Of a stretch of 64,000 bases of DNA, positions 26,964 to 36,245 are shown one piece after another. The stretch's first letter is position 1, and every line of letters begins with the position of its first letter. A model generated the notes under the pieces. That model worked only from the letters and a program-made list of their open reading frames with translations. It searched no databases and was not told the DNA's origin. The stretch is from NCBI RefSeq assembly GCF_049310905.1, contig NZ_JBMEMN010000006.1, forward strand, positions 1 to 64,000, given 5' to 3'. Origin of the DNA: Gudongella sp049310905 (GTDB lineage Bacteria > Bacillota > Clostridia > Tissierellales > Tissierellaceae). The position numbers were made by a program, and so were the translations under genes.

Positions 26964-28628
26964 TTATTCAATGGCAAATAGGTAATAGTAAAGTGGTTGA
27001 CCGCCAAATACAACCTCAATATCAAGATTGCTATATTTCGCTTCAAGTAATTCAGCTAACTTACTTGCTTGCTCTTCTGTTACATCACTTCCATATATAA
27101 TCGTTATTATGGAGGACTCCTGATCCACTAACTTCTCAATAAGTTGTTGCGAAACAGTATTTACGTCATTTCCAGCAGCCAGAATATCTTTATCAGAAAG
27201 ACCGATTATATCGTTTTTCCTAATATCAGTACCATTAAATTCTGTGTCTCTAACTGCAAAAGTAACCTGTCCAGTTTTTACTTCGTCTATAGCATTAATC
27301 ATACTCTCCAAATTTATCTCAAGCTCAACATCTTCATCCAGTACCAGCAATGCAGATATACCTTGCGGAATCGATTTTGTTGGAATAACACTAATACTCC
27401 GTTCACTCAGGTGCTTTGTTTGTTCTGCAGCTAAAATAATATTACTATTATTAGGTAATATTATAACATGTTCTCCTTTTGTCTTGTCAATTGCCGAAAG
27501 TATATCTTCAGTACTTGGATTCATAGTCTGACCACCTGAAACTATAACATCAACATTCATATCTTTAAAAAGCTCATCAATTCCTTCTCCTAATGAGATA
27601 GCAATGATTGAGTACCTTTTCTGTTCATCATTGATAGTTTCATTAACGTAATTATTATTGTTTAATCTCGAAAGCTCATCCTTTAGTAATACCTCTTCGT
27701 GCTGATAACGCATATTGTCAATTTTAATGTCGCTTAATTCACCGAGCTTTAAAGCTTTTTCAAGTACATCTCCAGGATTATTTGTGTGTATATGAACCTT
27801 TATAATTCCTTCTCCACCCACAACCAGCAAAGAATCTGCGTTTGCTGATATCTGTTCCCTAAATTCCTCAACATCACCATAATTGGTGTTAATCATAAAT
27901 TCTGTACAATACCCAAACTCAATATCGTCTGTATCTATGTGGTCCCTTTTCTTTGGTTTTTCAATAATCGGCTCTACTTGAATTTGTGAAGGTACAACCA
28001 ATGATCTCTTTTCATCAGAAATTGCCTCAAGAGCACCTTCAATTAAATACAGTAGTCCCTTCCCACCTGCATCAACAACACCTGCCTGTTTCAGCACAGG
28101 AAGCATATCAGGAGTCTTGCTAAGAATATCATTACCATGAAGTAAAACTTCTTCTAGAAATTGAACCATATCTTCGTTTTGGTTACAGATTGACATGGCT
28201 TTTTCGCCACACTCTCTTGCAACTGTAAGAATAGTCCCTTCAGTTGGCTTCATTACGGCCTTATAAGCTGTATCTGCAGCCTTCTTAAGCCCTAGCGCAA
28301 AAGTTGCAATATCAATTTCTTTTTTTCCTTCCAAGCCACTTGCAAAGCCGCGGAATAACTGTGAAAGTATTACCCCTGAGTTGCCTCTTGCTCCCATAAG
28401 AGAGCCCTGGCTGGCCGCCTGAGCGACTTTGTGAGCATCATTTTCTTGAACATCTAATCCTTGTTTCAATGCGGATTTCATGGTTAGGAGCATATTTGTA
28501 CCTGTATCACCATCAGGTACAGGAAATACATTCAACGAATTTACTTCATCCTTGTTTGCTTCAAGCTTAAATGCAGCACTTTCCAATATAACCTTAAGTT
28601 TATATCCATCTATTGTTTTAGTATTCAT
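26964..28628 (-). CDS. fakA: DAK2-domain fatty acid kinase-like protein (FakA/YloV)
   Basis: FakA phosphorylates fatty acids presented by FakB in staphylococci. The 554 residues have an N-terminal DAK2 domain with LNVFPVPDGDTGTNMLLTM and QGSLMGARGNSGVILSQLFRG-type motifs, a middle domain and a DegV-like C-terminal region. No fakB is present in the window, so the fatty acid role rests on homology only. It is paired with an Asp23 protein 14 bases upstream, as in Bacillus (yloU-yloV). Confidence 0.9.
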   Translation of the reverse strand: MNTKTIDGYKLKVILESAAFKLEANKDEVNSLNVFPVPDGDTGTNMLLTMKSALKQGLDVQENDAHKVAQAASQGSLMGARGNSGVILSQLFRGFASGLEGKKEIDIATFALGLKKAADTAYKAVMKPTEGTILTVARECGEKAMSICNQNEDMVQFLEEVLLHGNDILSKTPDMLPVLKQAGVVDAGGKGLLYLIEGALEAISDEKRSLVVPSQIQVEPIIEKPKKRDHIDTDDIEFGYCTEFMINTNYGDVEEFREQISANADSLLVVGGEGIIKVHIHTNNPGDVLEKALKLGELSDIKIDNMRYQHEEVLLKDELSRLNNNNYVNETINDEQKRYSIIAISLGEGIDELFKDMNVDVIVSGGQTMNPSTEDILSAIDKTKGEHVIILPNNSNIILAAEQTKHLSERSISVIPTKSIPQGISALLVLDEDVELEINLESMINAIDEVKTGQVTFAVRDTEFNGTDIRKNDIIGLSDKDILAAGNDVNTVSQQLIEKLVDQESSIITIIYGSDVTEEQASKLAELLEAKYSNLDIEVVFGGQPLYYYLFAIE

Positions 28629-28642
28629 CTTTGACCTCCTAA

Positions 28643-28999
28643 TTACTTGTCGACTCGGATTCCTTGGACAAAGACATTAACTTTGTCTACCTTCAATCCG
28701 GTGAAGTTCTCAATATTAAATTTAACTCTGTCTATTATATTCTTGCATACCACCGAGATTTTAACTCCAAATTCCAATATTACGTACATATCTATTGTAA
28801 TAAGGTTGTCTTTGATATATACTTTGATTCCTCTTGTTAATGAGTCGGATTTCAACAATTCAAAAAAACCATCTTTTGCATCTTTTGCAGCCATACCTAC
28901 AATACCATAGCTTTCCATTGCTGATATTCCTGCCAGTGATGCAAACACGTTGTCATTTATATTTAGATCTCCAAATTCCGTTTTCATTTTGACCGGCAT
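28643..28999 (-). CDS. Asp23/Gls24 family protein (YloU-like)
   Basis: A 118-residue Asp23/Gls24 family protein; members associate with the envelope stress response in some Firmicutes, but the function of the short YloU form is not established. The start is ATG 28999 (MPVKMKTEFGD), 7 bases after GGGAGGT. An in-frame codon 11 positions upstream would almost touch the promoter -10 box and has no ribosome site. It is cotranscribed with fakA. Confidence 0.88.
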   Translation of the reverse strand: MPVKMKTEFGDLNINDNVFASLAGISAMESYGIVGMAAKDAKDGFFELLKSDSLTRGIKVYIKDNLITIDMYVILEFGVKISVVCKNIIDRVKFNIENFTGLKVDKVNVFVQGIRVDK

Positions 29000-29035
29000 A
29001 ACTATACCTCCCTGTGTTTTACTCTTATCCATACT

Positions 29036-29064
29036 ATTTTACATTATTAGTTGTAATTGTTCAA
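29036..29064 (-). promoter_or_regulatory. Promoter for the Asp23 gene and fakA
   Basis: Minus-strand TTGAAC (29059-29064) and TAAAAT (29036-29041) are 17 bases apart, in the 187-base divergent region with rpmB. On the plus strand a TATAAT at 29122-29127 is the likely rpmB -10, but its -35 is poor. Confidence 0.65.
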
Positions 29065-29186
29065 CTAAAACAACAATATTAGTAATATTAGGTTGCAATT
29101 CTATAATCTCCTGTGTTAAAATATAATATGTTGCAGAGAATAATATTAAAAACATTATGCCTGTCAGGAATTAAGGAGGTGTTTTC

Positions 29187-29378
29187 ATGTCTAAGAAATG
29201 TGAAATTTGTGGAAAAAGTAAGGTATTTGGAAATAAGGTGACCTTCTCCAATAAAAAGAGTTCAAGAACATGGGCTCCAAATATAAGAAGAGTAAAGGCA
29301 GTTGTAAAAGGATCAGTCAAGAGAATCAACGTTTGTACAAGATGCTTGAGATCTGGTTATGTTCAAAGAGCCATTTAG
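29187..29378 (+). CDS. rpmB: 50S ribosomal protein L28
   Basis: A 63-residue L28 with the N-terminal KKCEICGKSKVFGNKVTFSN and the later CTRCLRSG, so it is the zinc-binding form with two CxxC pairs. It is a single-gene unit on the plus strand, preceded by AAGGAGGTG and followed by a strong bidirectional terminator. Divergence from the Asp23-fakA pair is conserved in Firmicutes. Confidence 0.97.
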   Translation: MSKKCEICGKSKVFGNKVTFSNKKSSRTWAPNIRRVKAVVKGSVKRINVCTRCLRSGYVQRAI

Positions 29379-29397
29379 TCCACACTTACAAGAATAA

Positions 29398-29430
29398 AAA
29401 GCTTATTATGATAATCTCATAATAAGCTTT
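29398..29430. terminator. Bidirectional terminator between rpmB and thiN
   Basis: AAAGCTTATTATGA and TCATAATAAGCTTT form a 14-bp perfect stem with a 5-base loop. TTTTTTT follows on the plus strand, and AAAAA precedes it, giving a U-tract for the minus strand too, so it serves both convergent genes. Confidence 0.92.
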
Positions 29431-29446
29431 TTTTCATTTGTGAAAT

Positions 29447-30082
29447 TTAGTCTCTGGACTTCACAAGGAAACCCTCACCTGAATGTCTGATGATTTTTCC
29501 TAATTCATCATCAATGTAGTTGCTTATTCCAAGACTTGACCCGTATCTTATGTGAGTCTCTTGTAAGGGATAATGAAAACCTTCCAGCGTTACAGTGACA
29601 CCCTCTGGTCCTACAGGTAGTATAGAATAATAGTAATCAGGATCCTTCCTTAACAAAATTTCAATAGGTAGATAGGATATTTCATTGTTATCGTTTATAA
29701 TTTTTATGCTTATTCCATCTAAATGATAAGATCGTATCATAAATATATTTGATAACGAATGATCTATCCTACTACCAGTGCCACCAATGATAGTTATTTC
29801 TGTACACCCTTTTTCTACCAGTAAGTCTATGGCCAACTCAGTATCTGTCTTGTCTTTTTCTATAGGGTATCTGCAAATTGTTGTACTGGAATCTAAATCT
29901 TCGATTAAGTTAATGTCGTCAATGGAATCAAAATCTCCAATTAAATAATCTATTCTGCAGCTAGCTTCTGATATATTATAGAATCCACTATCAGCTGCGA
30001 CTATAATATCTGCTTCTTTACATAGATCAATCAATATACCATTTCTTACTCCTGTGCCTCCAGCAGAAATTAATCCTTTCAT
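29447..30082 (-). CDS. thiN: Thiamine diphosphokinase ThiN
   Basis: ThiN converts thiamine to thiamine diphosphate. The 211 residues show ADSGFYNISEA, YLIGDFDSID, EKDKTDTELAID and IIGGTGSRIDHSLSN, the Firmicute ThiN motifs. The start is taken at ATG 30082 (MKGLISAGGTG), which is 10 bases after the thiT stop; an upstream in-frame codon would overlap thiT. As the second gene behind the TPP riboswitch, it fits thiamine salvage. Confidence 0.94.
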   Translation of the reverse strand: MKGLISAGGTGVRNGILIDLCKEADIIVAADSGFYNISEASCRIDYLIGDFDSIDDINLIEDLDSSTTICRYPIEKDKTDTELAIDLLVEKGCTEITIIGGTGSRIDHSLSNIFMIRSYHLDGISIKIINDNNEISYLPIEILLRKDPDYYYSILPVGPEGVTVTLEGFHYPLQETHIRYGSSLGISNYIDDELGKIIRHSGEGFLVKSRD

Positions 30083-30092
30083 AAAACCATCC

Positions 30093-30638
30093 TTACCGTA
30101 TGAATTTTTGTATCGGTTTCCATACAAGTACCATAACTATCATGGATATAATCAATTCAGGTATAAGATAAGTAGCGTTATAAATAATCGAATAAATCCA
30201 TGGATTCTGGTCCCCTGCATATTCTGCGAAAAATACGACTCCTGAAAGGACATGGAATATAAGACGGCCTGTAATTGCCAATGATACTCCAAGCAAAACT
30301 GAACCATATCCTTTTTTGCCTTTCTTTGTAGTAAGAACGTATGCTATGCCAGCTAATCCTAAAGATCCAAATGCAAATGGATAATCTAACAGCAATTGCA
30401 GTGGATGTACAAAAAATGGTTTTAAAATAAAATCCAACATACCATAAGTCACACCAACCGCTACCCCAGGGGCAAGCCCCCATCTTATTGCAAAAATCAT
30501 AATTGGAATCATACTGCCAGCGGTTACACTACCCCCATTGGGTGCTTGATAGATTCTCACATAACTTAGAAGGGCAGATAATGCTATCATCATTCCTCCC
30601 TCTGTCAACATCAATACTTTACTTCTTTTTTGTTCCAT
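30093..30638 (-). CDS. thiT: Thiamine ECF transporter substrate-binding component ThiT
   Basis: ThiT is the S-component that captures thiamine for an energy-coupling factor transporter. The 181 residues contain about six hydrophobic helices; a conserved run APNGGSVTAGSMIPIMIFA and WGLAPGVAVGVTYG match ThiT. The ATPase and T-components (EcfA, EcfT) are not in the window and are normally shared. It lies directly behind a TPP riboswitch and terminator. ATG follows AAGGAGG. Confidence 0.95.
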   Translation of the reverse strand: MEQKRSKVLMLTEGGMMIALSALLSYVRIYQAPNGGSVTAGSMIPIMIFAIRWGLAPGVAVGVTYGMLDFILKPFFVHPLQLLLDYPFAFGSLGLAGIAYVLTTKKGKKGYGSVLLGVSLAITGRLIFHVLSGVVFFAEYAGDQNPWIYSIIYNATYLIPELIISMIVMVLVWKPIQKFIR

Positions 30639-30689
30639 ATTATATTAAACCTCCTTATTTTGGTTTGAATATAACAGCGTGAGTTAGTA

Positions 30690-30720
30690 CAAAAAACCCA
30701 TTGCTATGAAGGCAATGGGT
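30690..30720 (-). terminator. Terminator of the TPP riboswitch
   Basis: ACCCATTGC and GCAATGGGT form a 9-bp stem with a 7-base loop, followed on the minus strand by TTTTTT. It lies between the TPP aptamer and thiT, so it is the expression platform that stops transcription when TPP is bound. Confidence 0.9.
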
Positions 30721-30730
30721 ATAATTTCTA

Positions 30731-30815
30731 TACACACTTCCCTCCGCTAGAATTACCTAGTTCAGGTCTTAAGGGTCGAGAACTACTCTCTCTCAGCTTA
30801 CGCTCCCCCAGTGCT
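30731..30815 (-). ncRNA. TPP riboswitch (THI box)
   Basis: The minus strand contains the conserved aptamer parts in order: GGGGGAGC, GCTGAGA, ACCCTTAAGACCTGA, GGTAAT, and the closing GGAGGGA. Together with the downstream terminator this is a standard transcriptional-off TPP riboswitch. It controls thiT and thiN, which import and activate thiamine. Confidence 0.96.
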
Positions 30816-30838
30816 GTAAATATTCTTTTGTTAATTTG

Positions 30839-30867
30839 ATAATATCACAAGTTAAAAAATTCCTCAA
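30839..30867 (-). promoter_or_regulatory. Promoter for the thiT-thiN riboswitch transcript
   Basis: Minus-strand TTGAGG (30862-30867) and TATTAT (30839-30844) are 17 bases apart, about 25 bases before the aptamer. Confidence 0.65.
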
Positions 30868-30891
30868 CTACTAAAACTATATACATATATA

Positions 30892-31545
30892 TTATGCTAT
30901 CAGTTCTTTAAACTTCTTAACTCTACTTTCCACATCATCTGTTGCAAAAATCCCAGATCCAACAACAATTAGGTCAGCTCCAGCATCGATAATTTCTCTT
31001 GCATTTTCTAGCTTTATCCCACCATCGACCTCAAGAATAATATCATTTCCAGACTTGACAATCATATCCTTAAGTTTCATTATTTTTTCAGTCATTGCCG
31101 GGATATAACTCTGTCCTCCAAACCCAGGATTTACTGACATTATTAGGATCAGATCAATATCGTCCATTAAGTATTCCAACACATCCAAAGGTGTTGAAGG
31201 ATTTAGTGAAACACCCGCTTTAGCACCCTTATTCCTTATTTCTTGTAGTGTTCGGTGGAGGTGGATGGAAGCATCTGGATGAACTGTTATAATGTCTGAG
31301 CCGGCATCAATAAAATCATCAATAAATCTCTCTGGTCTATCTACCATAAGATGTACATCAAAAGGTAGTTTTGTCGTACCCCTTATTTTCTTGATAACAG
31401 GTGCTCCAAAAGTGATGTTTGGTACATAGATTCCATCCATAACATCAAGATGAACATAATCTGCTCCACCCTTTTCTAGAATATCTATTTCTTTTCCAAG
31501 TTTTGAGAAGTCTGCAGAAAGTAATGAAGGTGCTAATTTTGCCAT
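30892..31545 (-). CDS. rpe: Ribulose-phosphate 3-epimerase
   Basis: Rpe interconverts ribulose-5-phosphate and xylulose-5-phosphate. The 217-residue TIM barrel has APSLLSADFSKL at the start, VHLDVMDGIYVPNITFG (metal ligands), MSVNPGFGGQ and EVDGGI. The start is ATG 31545, one base after the rsgA stop codon region and 7 bases from GAGGAG; an upstream in-frame codon lies within rsgA. The rsgA-rpe pairing is common in Firmicutes. Confidence 0.96.
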   Translation of the reverse strand: MAKLAPSLLSADFSKLGKEIDILEKGGADYVHLDVMDGIYVPNITFGAPVIKKIRGTTKLPFDVHLMVDRPERFIDDFIDAGSDIITVHPDASIHLHRTLQEIRNKGAKAGVSLNPSTPLDVLEYLMDDIDLILIMSVNPGFGGQSYIPAMTEKIMKLKDMIVKSGNDIILEVDGGIKLENAREIIDAGADLIVVGSGIFATDDVESRVKKFKELIA

Positions 31546-31546
31546 A

Positions 31547-32425
31547 TTAATATCTCCTCTTTCTGTTCTTGATTTCATTAATCATCATTATATAATTTTT
31601 ATACCTTTCCTCACTTAGCTTATTAGATTCAACAGCTTTCTTTACTGCACATCCAGGTTCGTTTAAATGAATACAACTGGAAAATTTACACTGCCCGTTG
31701 TATTCTTCAATATCCTTGAAATAATGTTTCAAATCAATCTCATCTTCTATGAAATCAAGACTAAGTGAACTAAAACCCGGGCTATCCAATACGAATGAGT
31801 TCTTATTAAGCTCGAGTAGCTCTACGTGTCTGGTGGTGTGTTTACCTCTTGATGTTTTTAAACTGATTTTCCCAATTTCAAGATCATAGTTTGTATTAAT
31901 CGAATTCAACAAAGAAGATTTTCCAACACCTGATGGTCCTGCAAATACACTTATATGGTTTTCCAGGAAATCTTTTAGTTCCTCCAAGCCTTCGTTCTCT
32001 TTTACGCTGGTTAGTATTGTTTTATAACCCGCATTTTTATAAATACTTCCAACAAACTCTGCATATTCCCGATCGATTTCACACTTATTGATGCAAATTA
32101 AAACATCGAGACCCTGTTCATCAGCCATAACAAGCATTCTGTCTAGAAGCCAAGTATTCAAATCAGGGTTTCTAATGCTTGAAACTATAACAGCCTGAGT
32201 GACATTTGCAACTGGAGGTCTTAATAATTCAGTTTTCCTATCAAATATTTCCTCAATGTAGCCATTATTATCTTCTGCACTGATTCTTATACTAACTTTA
32301 TCTCCAACAAGGGGAGTTATATTTGTTTCTCTAAAATTTCCTCTAGCTCTACTCTGGATAATGCCTTTCTCCGTGCGTACATAATAAAACCCGCCGATTC
32401 CTTTAACTATTGTACCCTCAATCAT
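31547..32425 (-). CDS. rsgA: Small ribosomal subunit biogenesis GTPase RsgA
   Basis: RsgA checks maturation of the 30S decoding centre. The 292 residues have an OB fold, a circularly permuted GTPase with NKCE before GPSGVGKSSLLNSI, and DSPGFSSL, then a C-terminal zinc site CKFSSCIHLNEPGC. It is 3 bases downstream of the PASTA kinase; RsgA is a known target of that kinase in Bacillus, so the linkage is meaningful. Confidence 0.96.
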   Translation of the reverse strand: MIEGTIVKGIGGFYYVRTEKGIIQSRARGNFRETNITPLVGDKVSIRISAEDNNGYIEEIFDRKTELLRPPVANVTQAVIVSSIRNPDLNTWLLDRMLVMADEQGLDVLICINKCEIDREYAEFVGSIYKNAGYKTILTSVKENEGLEELKDFLENHISVFAGPSGVGKSSLLNSINTNYDLEIGKISLKTSRGKHTTRHVELLELNKNSFVLDSPGFSSLSLDFIEDEIDLKHYFKDIEEYNGQCKFSSCIHLNEPGCAVKKAVESNKLSEERYKNYIMMINEIKNRKRRY

Positions 32426-32428
32426 TAA

Positions 32429-34390
32429 TCAACCCTCTTTTACTCTGGTAAATTGATATATTCCATCGTAATATACTTCAAACTGTGCACCAGGGACTCC
32501 ATTAACAGTCACCTGGAAGGATCCATCATCTGCTTGATGAGTTTCAGAATAAACCATGGTTGCATCCCCACCCTGCTTTCTGAAAATGGTTATCTCTGTT
32601 TCTTCCCTGTCTGTAAATGGTGTCAATGTGAATGTAAAACTACTCTCTTCATCAGATGAAGGCGGTTCAGGTTCCTCAACTGGATCTGGTTCAGGTTCTG
32701 GTTCAGGACCTGATGAGACATACATATCAACAGCTGTCTTGGTTTCAAGTGTTGTTCCAGCATCATATGATTGCCATGTAACAACATTTGCAGGAACATC
32801 ATTATTCGGTTCATATGTTACTTCTCCGACTACCAAGTCAAGCCCTACAATATCATTCATAGCCTGGCTTATTTGTGTTCCAATCAATTGGATCATTATG
32901 ACATCACTGATCTCTTCACCTTTGCTAACAATAAGGTCTATTCTAGTATTAGGTTCAACCTCCGTGAAGGATTCTATGCTTTGCTCCATTACAACATCTA
33001 TGGGAACCGTGTCAGAAAAATCGTATTCTACATTCATCCTCATTCCAGCTTCCTTAATTATTGTTTCAGCCTCAGTAAGAGTCCTGTTGACGAGTAGCGG
33101 TACCGTTACTCTGTCAGAACCCAGACTAATTGTCACTGAAACTGGATATCCGGGTTTTACTCTTACGCCTTCATCAACATTTTGTGAGATAATACGCCCC
33201 GCTTCATACTCAGTACTGGATACACTATTAACAACATTCAACTGGAAACCTTCATCTTTAGCTATTACTTCTGCATCTTCCTGAGTCATTCCAATCAATG
33301 AAGGCATCAATATATCATCACTCGTTGAAATATTGTCTCTTAGTCTCATATATCCTGCAAATATTAATGTAGCCAATATAAAAGCTGCTAAAATTGCTGA
33401 AATTATTACAACCGATTTATTTTTATTATTTCTATTTCGTTTGTTTTTCTTGCTTCTGTCCATTGTCTGGCTCCTTGATGATTCTCTTTCAGCACTAACG
33501 ACTGGTATAACCCTTGTCATATCGCTAGTTTCTTCAGTTGTCTGATTTTCAGGAATGGTTCTTGTATCAATATAGGCCTTTAAATCTCTTAAGAGCTCAT
33601 CAGCGCTCTGATATCTGTCACCTTGTCTTTTCATGACACATTTCATAATTATGTCATTTACTTCTCTTGGTATGTCAGATGAGGCATCCACAGGGGGTAC
33701 AATATCCTCCTGAACATGCTTAAGTGCTACGCCTATAGGTGTGTCACCATTAAAAGGCACCTTCCCTGTAATCATCTCATACATTACTATTCCAAGTGAA
33801 TAAATATCAGATTTTTCATCTGTATATCCGCCTCTGGCTTGTTCTGGAGAAAAATAGTGAACTGAGCCTAAAACACTGGAAGTCGTAGTAATGGTCGATG
33901 AAGTAACAGCTCTGGCAATTCCAAAGTCTGTCACCTTAACCCGATTATCTTCGGTTACCATTATGTTATGCGGCTTAATATCCCTATGAACTATATGATT
34001 CTTATGTGCATTCGAAAGAGCTTCAGCTATTTGTGTAGCGTAGTAAAGAGATTGATCAATCTGTAGCTTTTCATTCCCCACAATCAGTTCTTTTAGTGTC
34101 TTGCCTTTGATGTATTCCATAACAATGTAATGGATTTTTTTGTTATCCTGTTCTTCTGATCCAACATCATAGATATTAAGTATGTTAGGATGAGAAAGGC
34201 TTGCAGCTGCCTGAGATTCTCTTCTAAATTTCCTGATAAAATCCTCGTCATCCGTGAATTCCTCTTTCAAAATCTTTATTGCAACAAACCTGTCCAACAA
34301 ATGACATTTAGCTTTATAAACATACGCCATGCCTCCGCTACCAATTTGCTCAACTATTTCATATCTATTTCCTAGCATTTTCCCTATCAT
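32429..34390 (-). CDS. prkC: PASTA-domain Ser/Thr protein kinase PrkC
   Basis: PrkC senses peptidoglycan fragments and phosphorylates envelope and translation factors. The kinase domain (1-265) shows IGSGGMAYVYKA, VAIKILKEE, HRDIKPHNIM and DFGIARA. A basic linker and one membrane helix (about 325-345) lead to three PASTA repeats. A Glu/Pro-rich spacer and a C-terminal domain of about 70 residues follow. The start is ATG 34390, 5 bases after AGAGGTG; an upstream in-frame codon would overlap prpC. The 653-residue protein closes the prpC-prkC pair. Confidence 0.95.
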   Translation of the reverse strand: MIGKMLGNRYEIVEQIGSGGMAYVYKAKCHLLDRFVAIKILKEEFTDDEDFIRKFRRESQAAASLSHPNILNIYDVGSEEQDNKKIHYIVMEYIKGKTLKELIVGNEKLQIDQSLYYATQIAEALSNAHKNHIVHRDIKPHNIMVTEDNRVKVTDFGIARAVTSSTITTTSSVLGSVHYFSPEQARGGYTDEKSDIYSLGIVMYEMITGKVPFNGDTPIGVALKHVQEDIVPPVDASSDIPREVNDIIMKCVMKRQGDRYQSADELLRDLKAYIDTRTIPENQTTEETSDMTRVIPVVSAERESSRSQTMDRSKKNKRNRNNKNKSVVIISAILAAFILATLIFAGYMRLRDNISTSDDILMPSLIGMTQEDAEVIAKDEGFQLNVVNSVSSTEYEAGRIISQNVDEGVRVKPGYPVSVTISLGSDRVTVPLLVNRTLTEAETIIKEAGMRMNVEYDFSDTVPIDVVMEQSIESFTEVEPNTRIDLIVSKGEEISDVIMIQLIGTQISQAMNDIVGLDLVVGEVTYEPNNDVPANVVTWQSYDAGTTLETKTAVDMYVSSGPEPEPEPDPVEEPEPPSSDEESSFTFTLTPFTDREETEITIFRKQGGDATMVYSETHQADDGSFQVTVNGVPGAQFEVYYDGIYQFTRVKEG

Positions 34391-34403
34391 TTTTTCACCT
34401 CTG

Positions 34404-35132
34404 TTAAAATCTAATCCCCAAAACAGTAATATTGTCATTGCCGCCTTCAACTTTAGCTTTCTCTACGGCAATTTCACAAGCTCTCTGTATATCTGTCTCA
34501 TTGGAAAACGTTTCAATTAATTTTTCTTCAGGTACCATGTTGGTAAGTCCATCACTACAAAATACCACTATATCACCTTTTGTAATGTCAATGGTTAAAG
34601 TATCCACTTCTATTTCACTGCTAGTACCTACAGCTCGGGTTATTACATTCCTTTGGGGATGTGTCCTGGCTTCATTCTCTGAAATTTTGCCTTCTTGAAG
34701 CAACTGTTGTACAAGTGAGTGATCTTGAGTAATCTGTGACATTTTACCAGAGCTGATTAAGTAAGCTCTGCTATCTCCGACATGGCCTACAACAATCTTG
34801 TCACAGCACAAATATCCCATGGTCAAAGTAGTTCCCATGCCTCTGCAACCTTCAATTTCCTTTGAGTAGTTGTAAATATGTCTATTGGCATACTCAACAC
34901 TTTTAATAACGCATTCTCTAATGTTTTTTTCAGTTGTGAGATCTGCAATATTTTCTTCCATCCATTCCTTGATAATGTTAATTGCCATAACACTGGCTAT
35001 CTCACCTGCATTGTGGCCTCCCATCCCATCAGCTACCATAAATAATGGCATATGCTGATTTTCAGGTATATAGAGGCTATCTTGGTTAATTTCACGTACC
35101 AGTCCTATGTCACTAGCTGCTCCAAACTTCAC
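34404..35132 (-). CDS. prpC: PP2C-type protein phosphatase (PrpC/Stp)
   Basis: PrpC removes phosphate from PrkC and its targets. The 242-residue PP2C fold has VADGMGGHNAGEIAS (metal-binding Asp and Gly), GMGTTLTMGYL, VGHVGDSRAYLI and a final GGNDNITV. The start is GTG 35132, 5 bases after AGGTG. It lies between rlmN and prkC, the standard Firmicute order. Confidence 0.96.
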   Translation of the reverse strand: MKFGAASDIGLVREINQDSLYIPENQHMPLFMVADGMGGHNAGEIASVMAINIIKEWMEENIADLTTEKNIRECVIKSVEYANRHIYNYSKEIEGCRGMGTTLTMGYLCCDKIVVGHVGDSRAYLISSGKMSQITQDHSLVQQLLQEGKISENEARTHPQRNVITRAVGTSSEIEVDTLTIDITKGDIVVFCSDGLTNMVPEEKLIETFSNETDIQRACEIAVEKAKVEGGNDNITVLGIRF

Positions 35133-35144
35133 GATATCACCTCG

Positions 35145-36185
35145 TTATTTTTCTTCATCAAGAACACTTCTTCTAAGTTGACCACATGATGCACTAATGT
35201 CTCCACCCATTTCACGTCTGACGGTAGTTGCAACCCCAAACTTCTTTAGCATCGATTGAAAGCTTAGTACATGGTCTCTATCTGGTCTTCCTTCTTTATA
35301 CTCACTTATTGGATTGAGTGGTATCAGATTTACATGAGCTAACATTCCATCAAGTAATCTGGATATCTCCCTTGCTTCTTTTTCACTATCATTTGTTCCC
35401 TTTATCAAGGTATACTCAAATGTTATTCTTCTGTTTGTCTTGTCAATGTAGTATCTCAATGCTTCCATAAGTTCTTTTAGTTTATGCTTTCTAGCAATAG
35501 GCATAATTTCTTCTCTCTTCTCATCAAATGGAGAATGAAGTGATATGGAAAGCGTAATTGGTAAATTTTCTTCTGCCAGCTTATAGATTTCTGGCACTAT
35601 TCCACAAGTTGACAAGGTTATATTTCTGAGGCTGATATTTCTTCCCAATTTGCTATTAATTATAGCAAAAAAATCAACTACATTATCATAATTGTCCAAT
35701 GGTTCTCCACTACCCATAAGAACTATATTAGATATCCTAATTCCTAAATCCTTTTCAGCCTCATATACCTGATTAGCCATTTCAGCAGCTGTAAGATTTC
35801 TCACAAGACCACCTTTGGTGGATGCACAGAAACTACATCCCATTTTACAGCCTACCTGGGTGGATATGCATTGTGAATATCCATGTGAATAACTCATCAC
35901 TACACTTTCAATGATGTTGCCATCAGGTAGCAAGAATAAATACTTAACGGTTCCATCAACCTTTGACTCAAATTTGTGAAGGACTTTAATTTTATTAACT
36001 GTGTACTCTAAACTGATTCTTTTCCTTAGATCCAGTGGAATCTGACCAATTTCTAAAATATCTTCTCCGTCATGTTGGTGAAAATATCTAAATATTTGTT
36101 CAGCTCTAAAACTTTTTTCACCATAATCATTTATGATTTCTTTGAGTTTTTTTTGTGTCATACTGTTTAATTCCATAATCCTCAT
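35145..36185 (-). CDS. rlmN: Dual-specificity RNA methyltransferase RlmN
   Basis: RlmN methylates C2 of A2503 in 23S rRNA and A37 in some tRNAs by radical SAM chemistry. The 346 residues hold the cluster motif CKMGCSFC (C-x3-C-x2-C), the GSGEPLDN motif and the methyl-carrying cysteine region near the C-terminus (SASCGQL). The first of two close starts is given; an ATG three codons later is possible. Confidence 0.96.
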   Translation of the reverse strand: MRIMELNSMTQKKLKEIINDYGEKSFRAEQIFRYFHQHDGEDILEIGQIPLDLRKRISLEYTVNKIKVLHKFESKVDGTVKYLFLLPDGNIIESVVMSYSHGYSQCISTQVGCKMGCSFCASTKGGLVRNLTAAEMANQVYEAEKDLGIRISNIVLMGSGEPLDNYDNVVDFFAIINSKLGRNISLRNITLSTCGIVPEIYKLAEENLPITLSISLHSPFDEKREEIMPIARKHKLKELMEALRYYIDKTNRRITFEYTLIKGTNDSEKEAREISRLLDGMLAHVNLIPLNPISEYKEGRPDRDHVLSFQSMLKKFGVATTVRREMGGDISASCGQLRRSVLDEEK

Positions 36186-36245
36186 CTCTCTTCGCTCATA
36201 TTATAACATGATTTCAATAGAGTTATTCCAATTTATTTAAAAAAC

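Noticed and set aside
29122..29127. TATAAT as a firm rpmB promoter
   Set aside because: The -35 at correct spacing (TTCTAT) is poor, so I did not list it as a feature.
32556..33284. Long plus-strand open frame opposite prkC (242 codons)
   Set aside because: It is the antisense of the PASTA and Pro/Glu-rich coding region; Ser/Thr/Pro-rich low-complexity content and no ribosome site.
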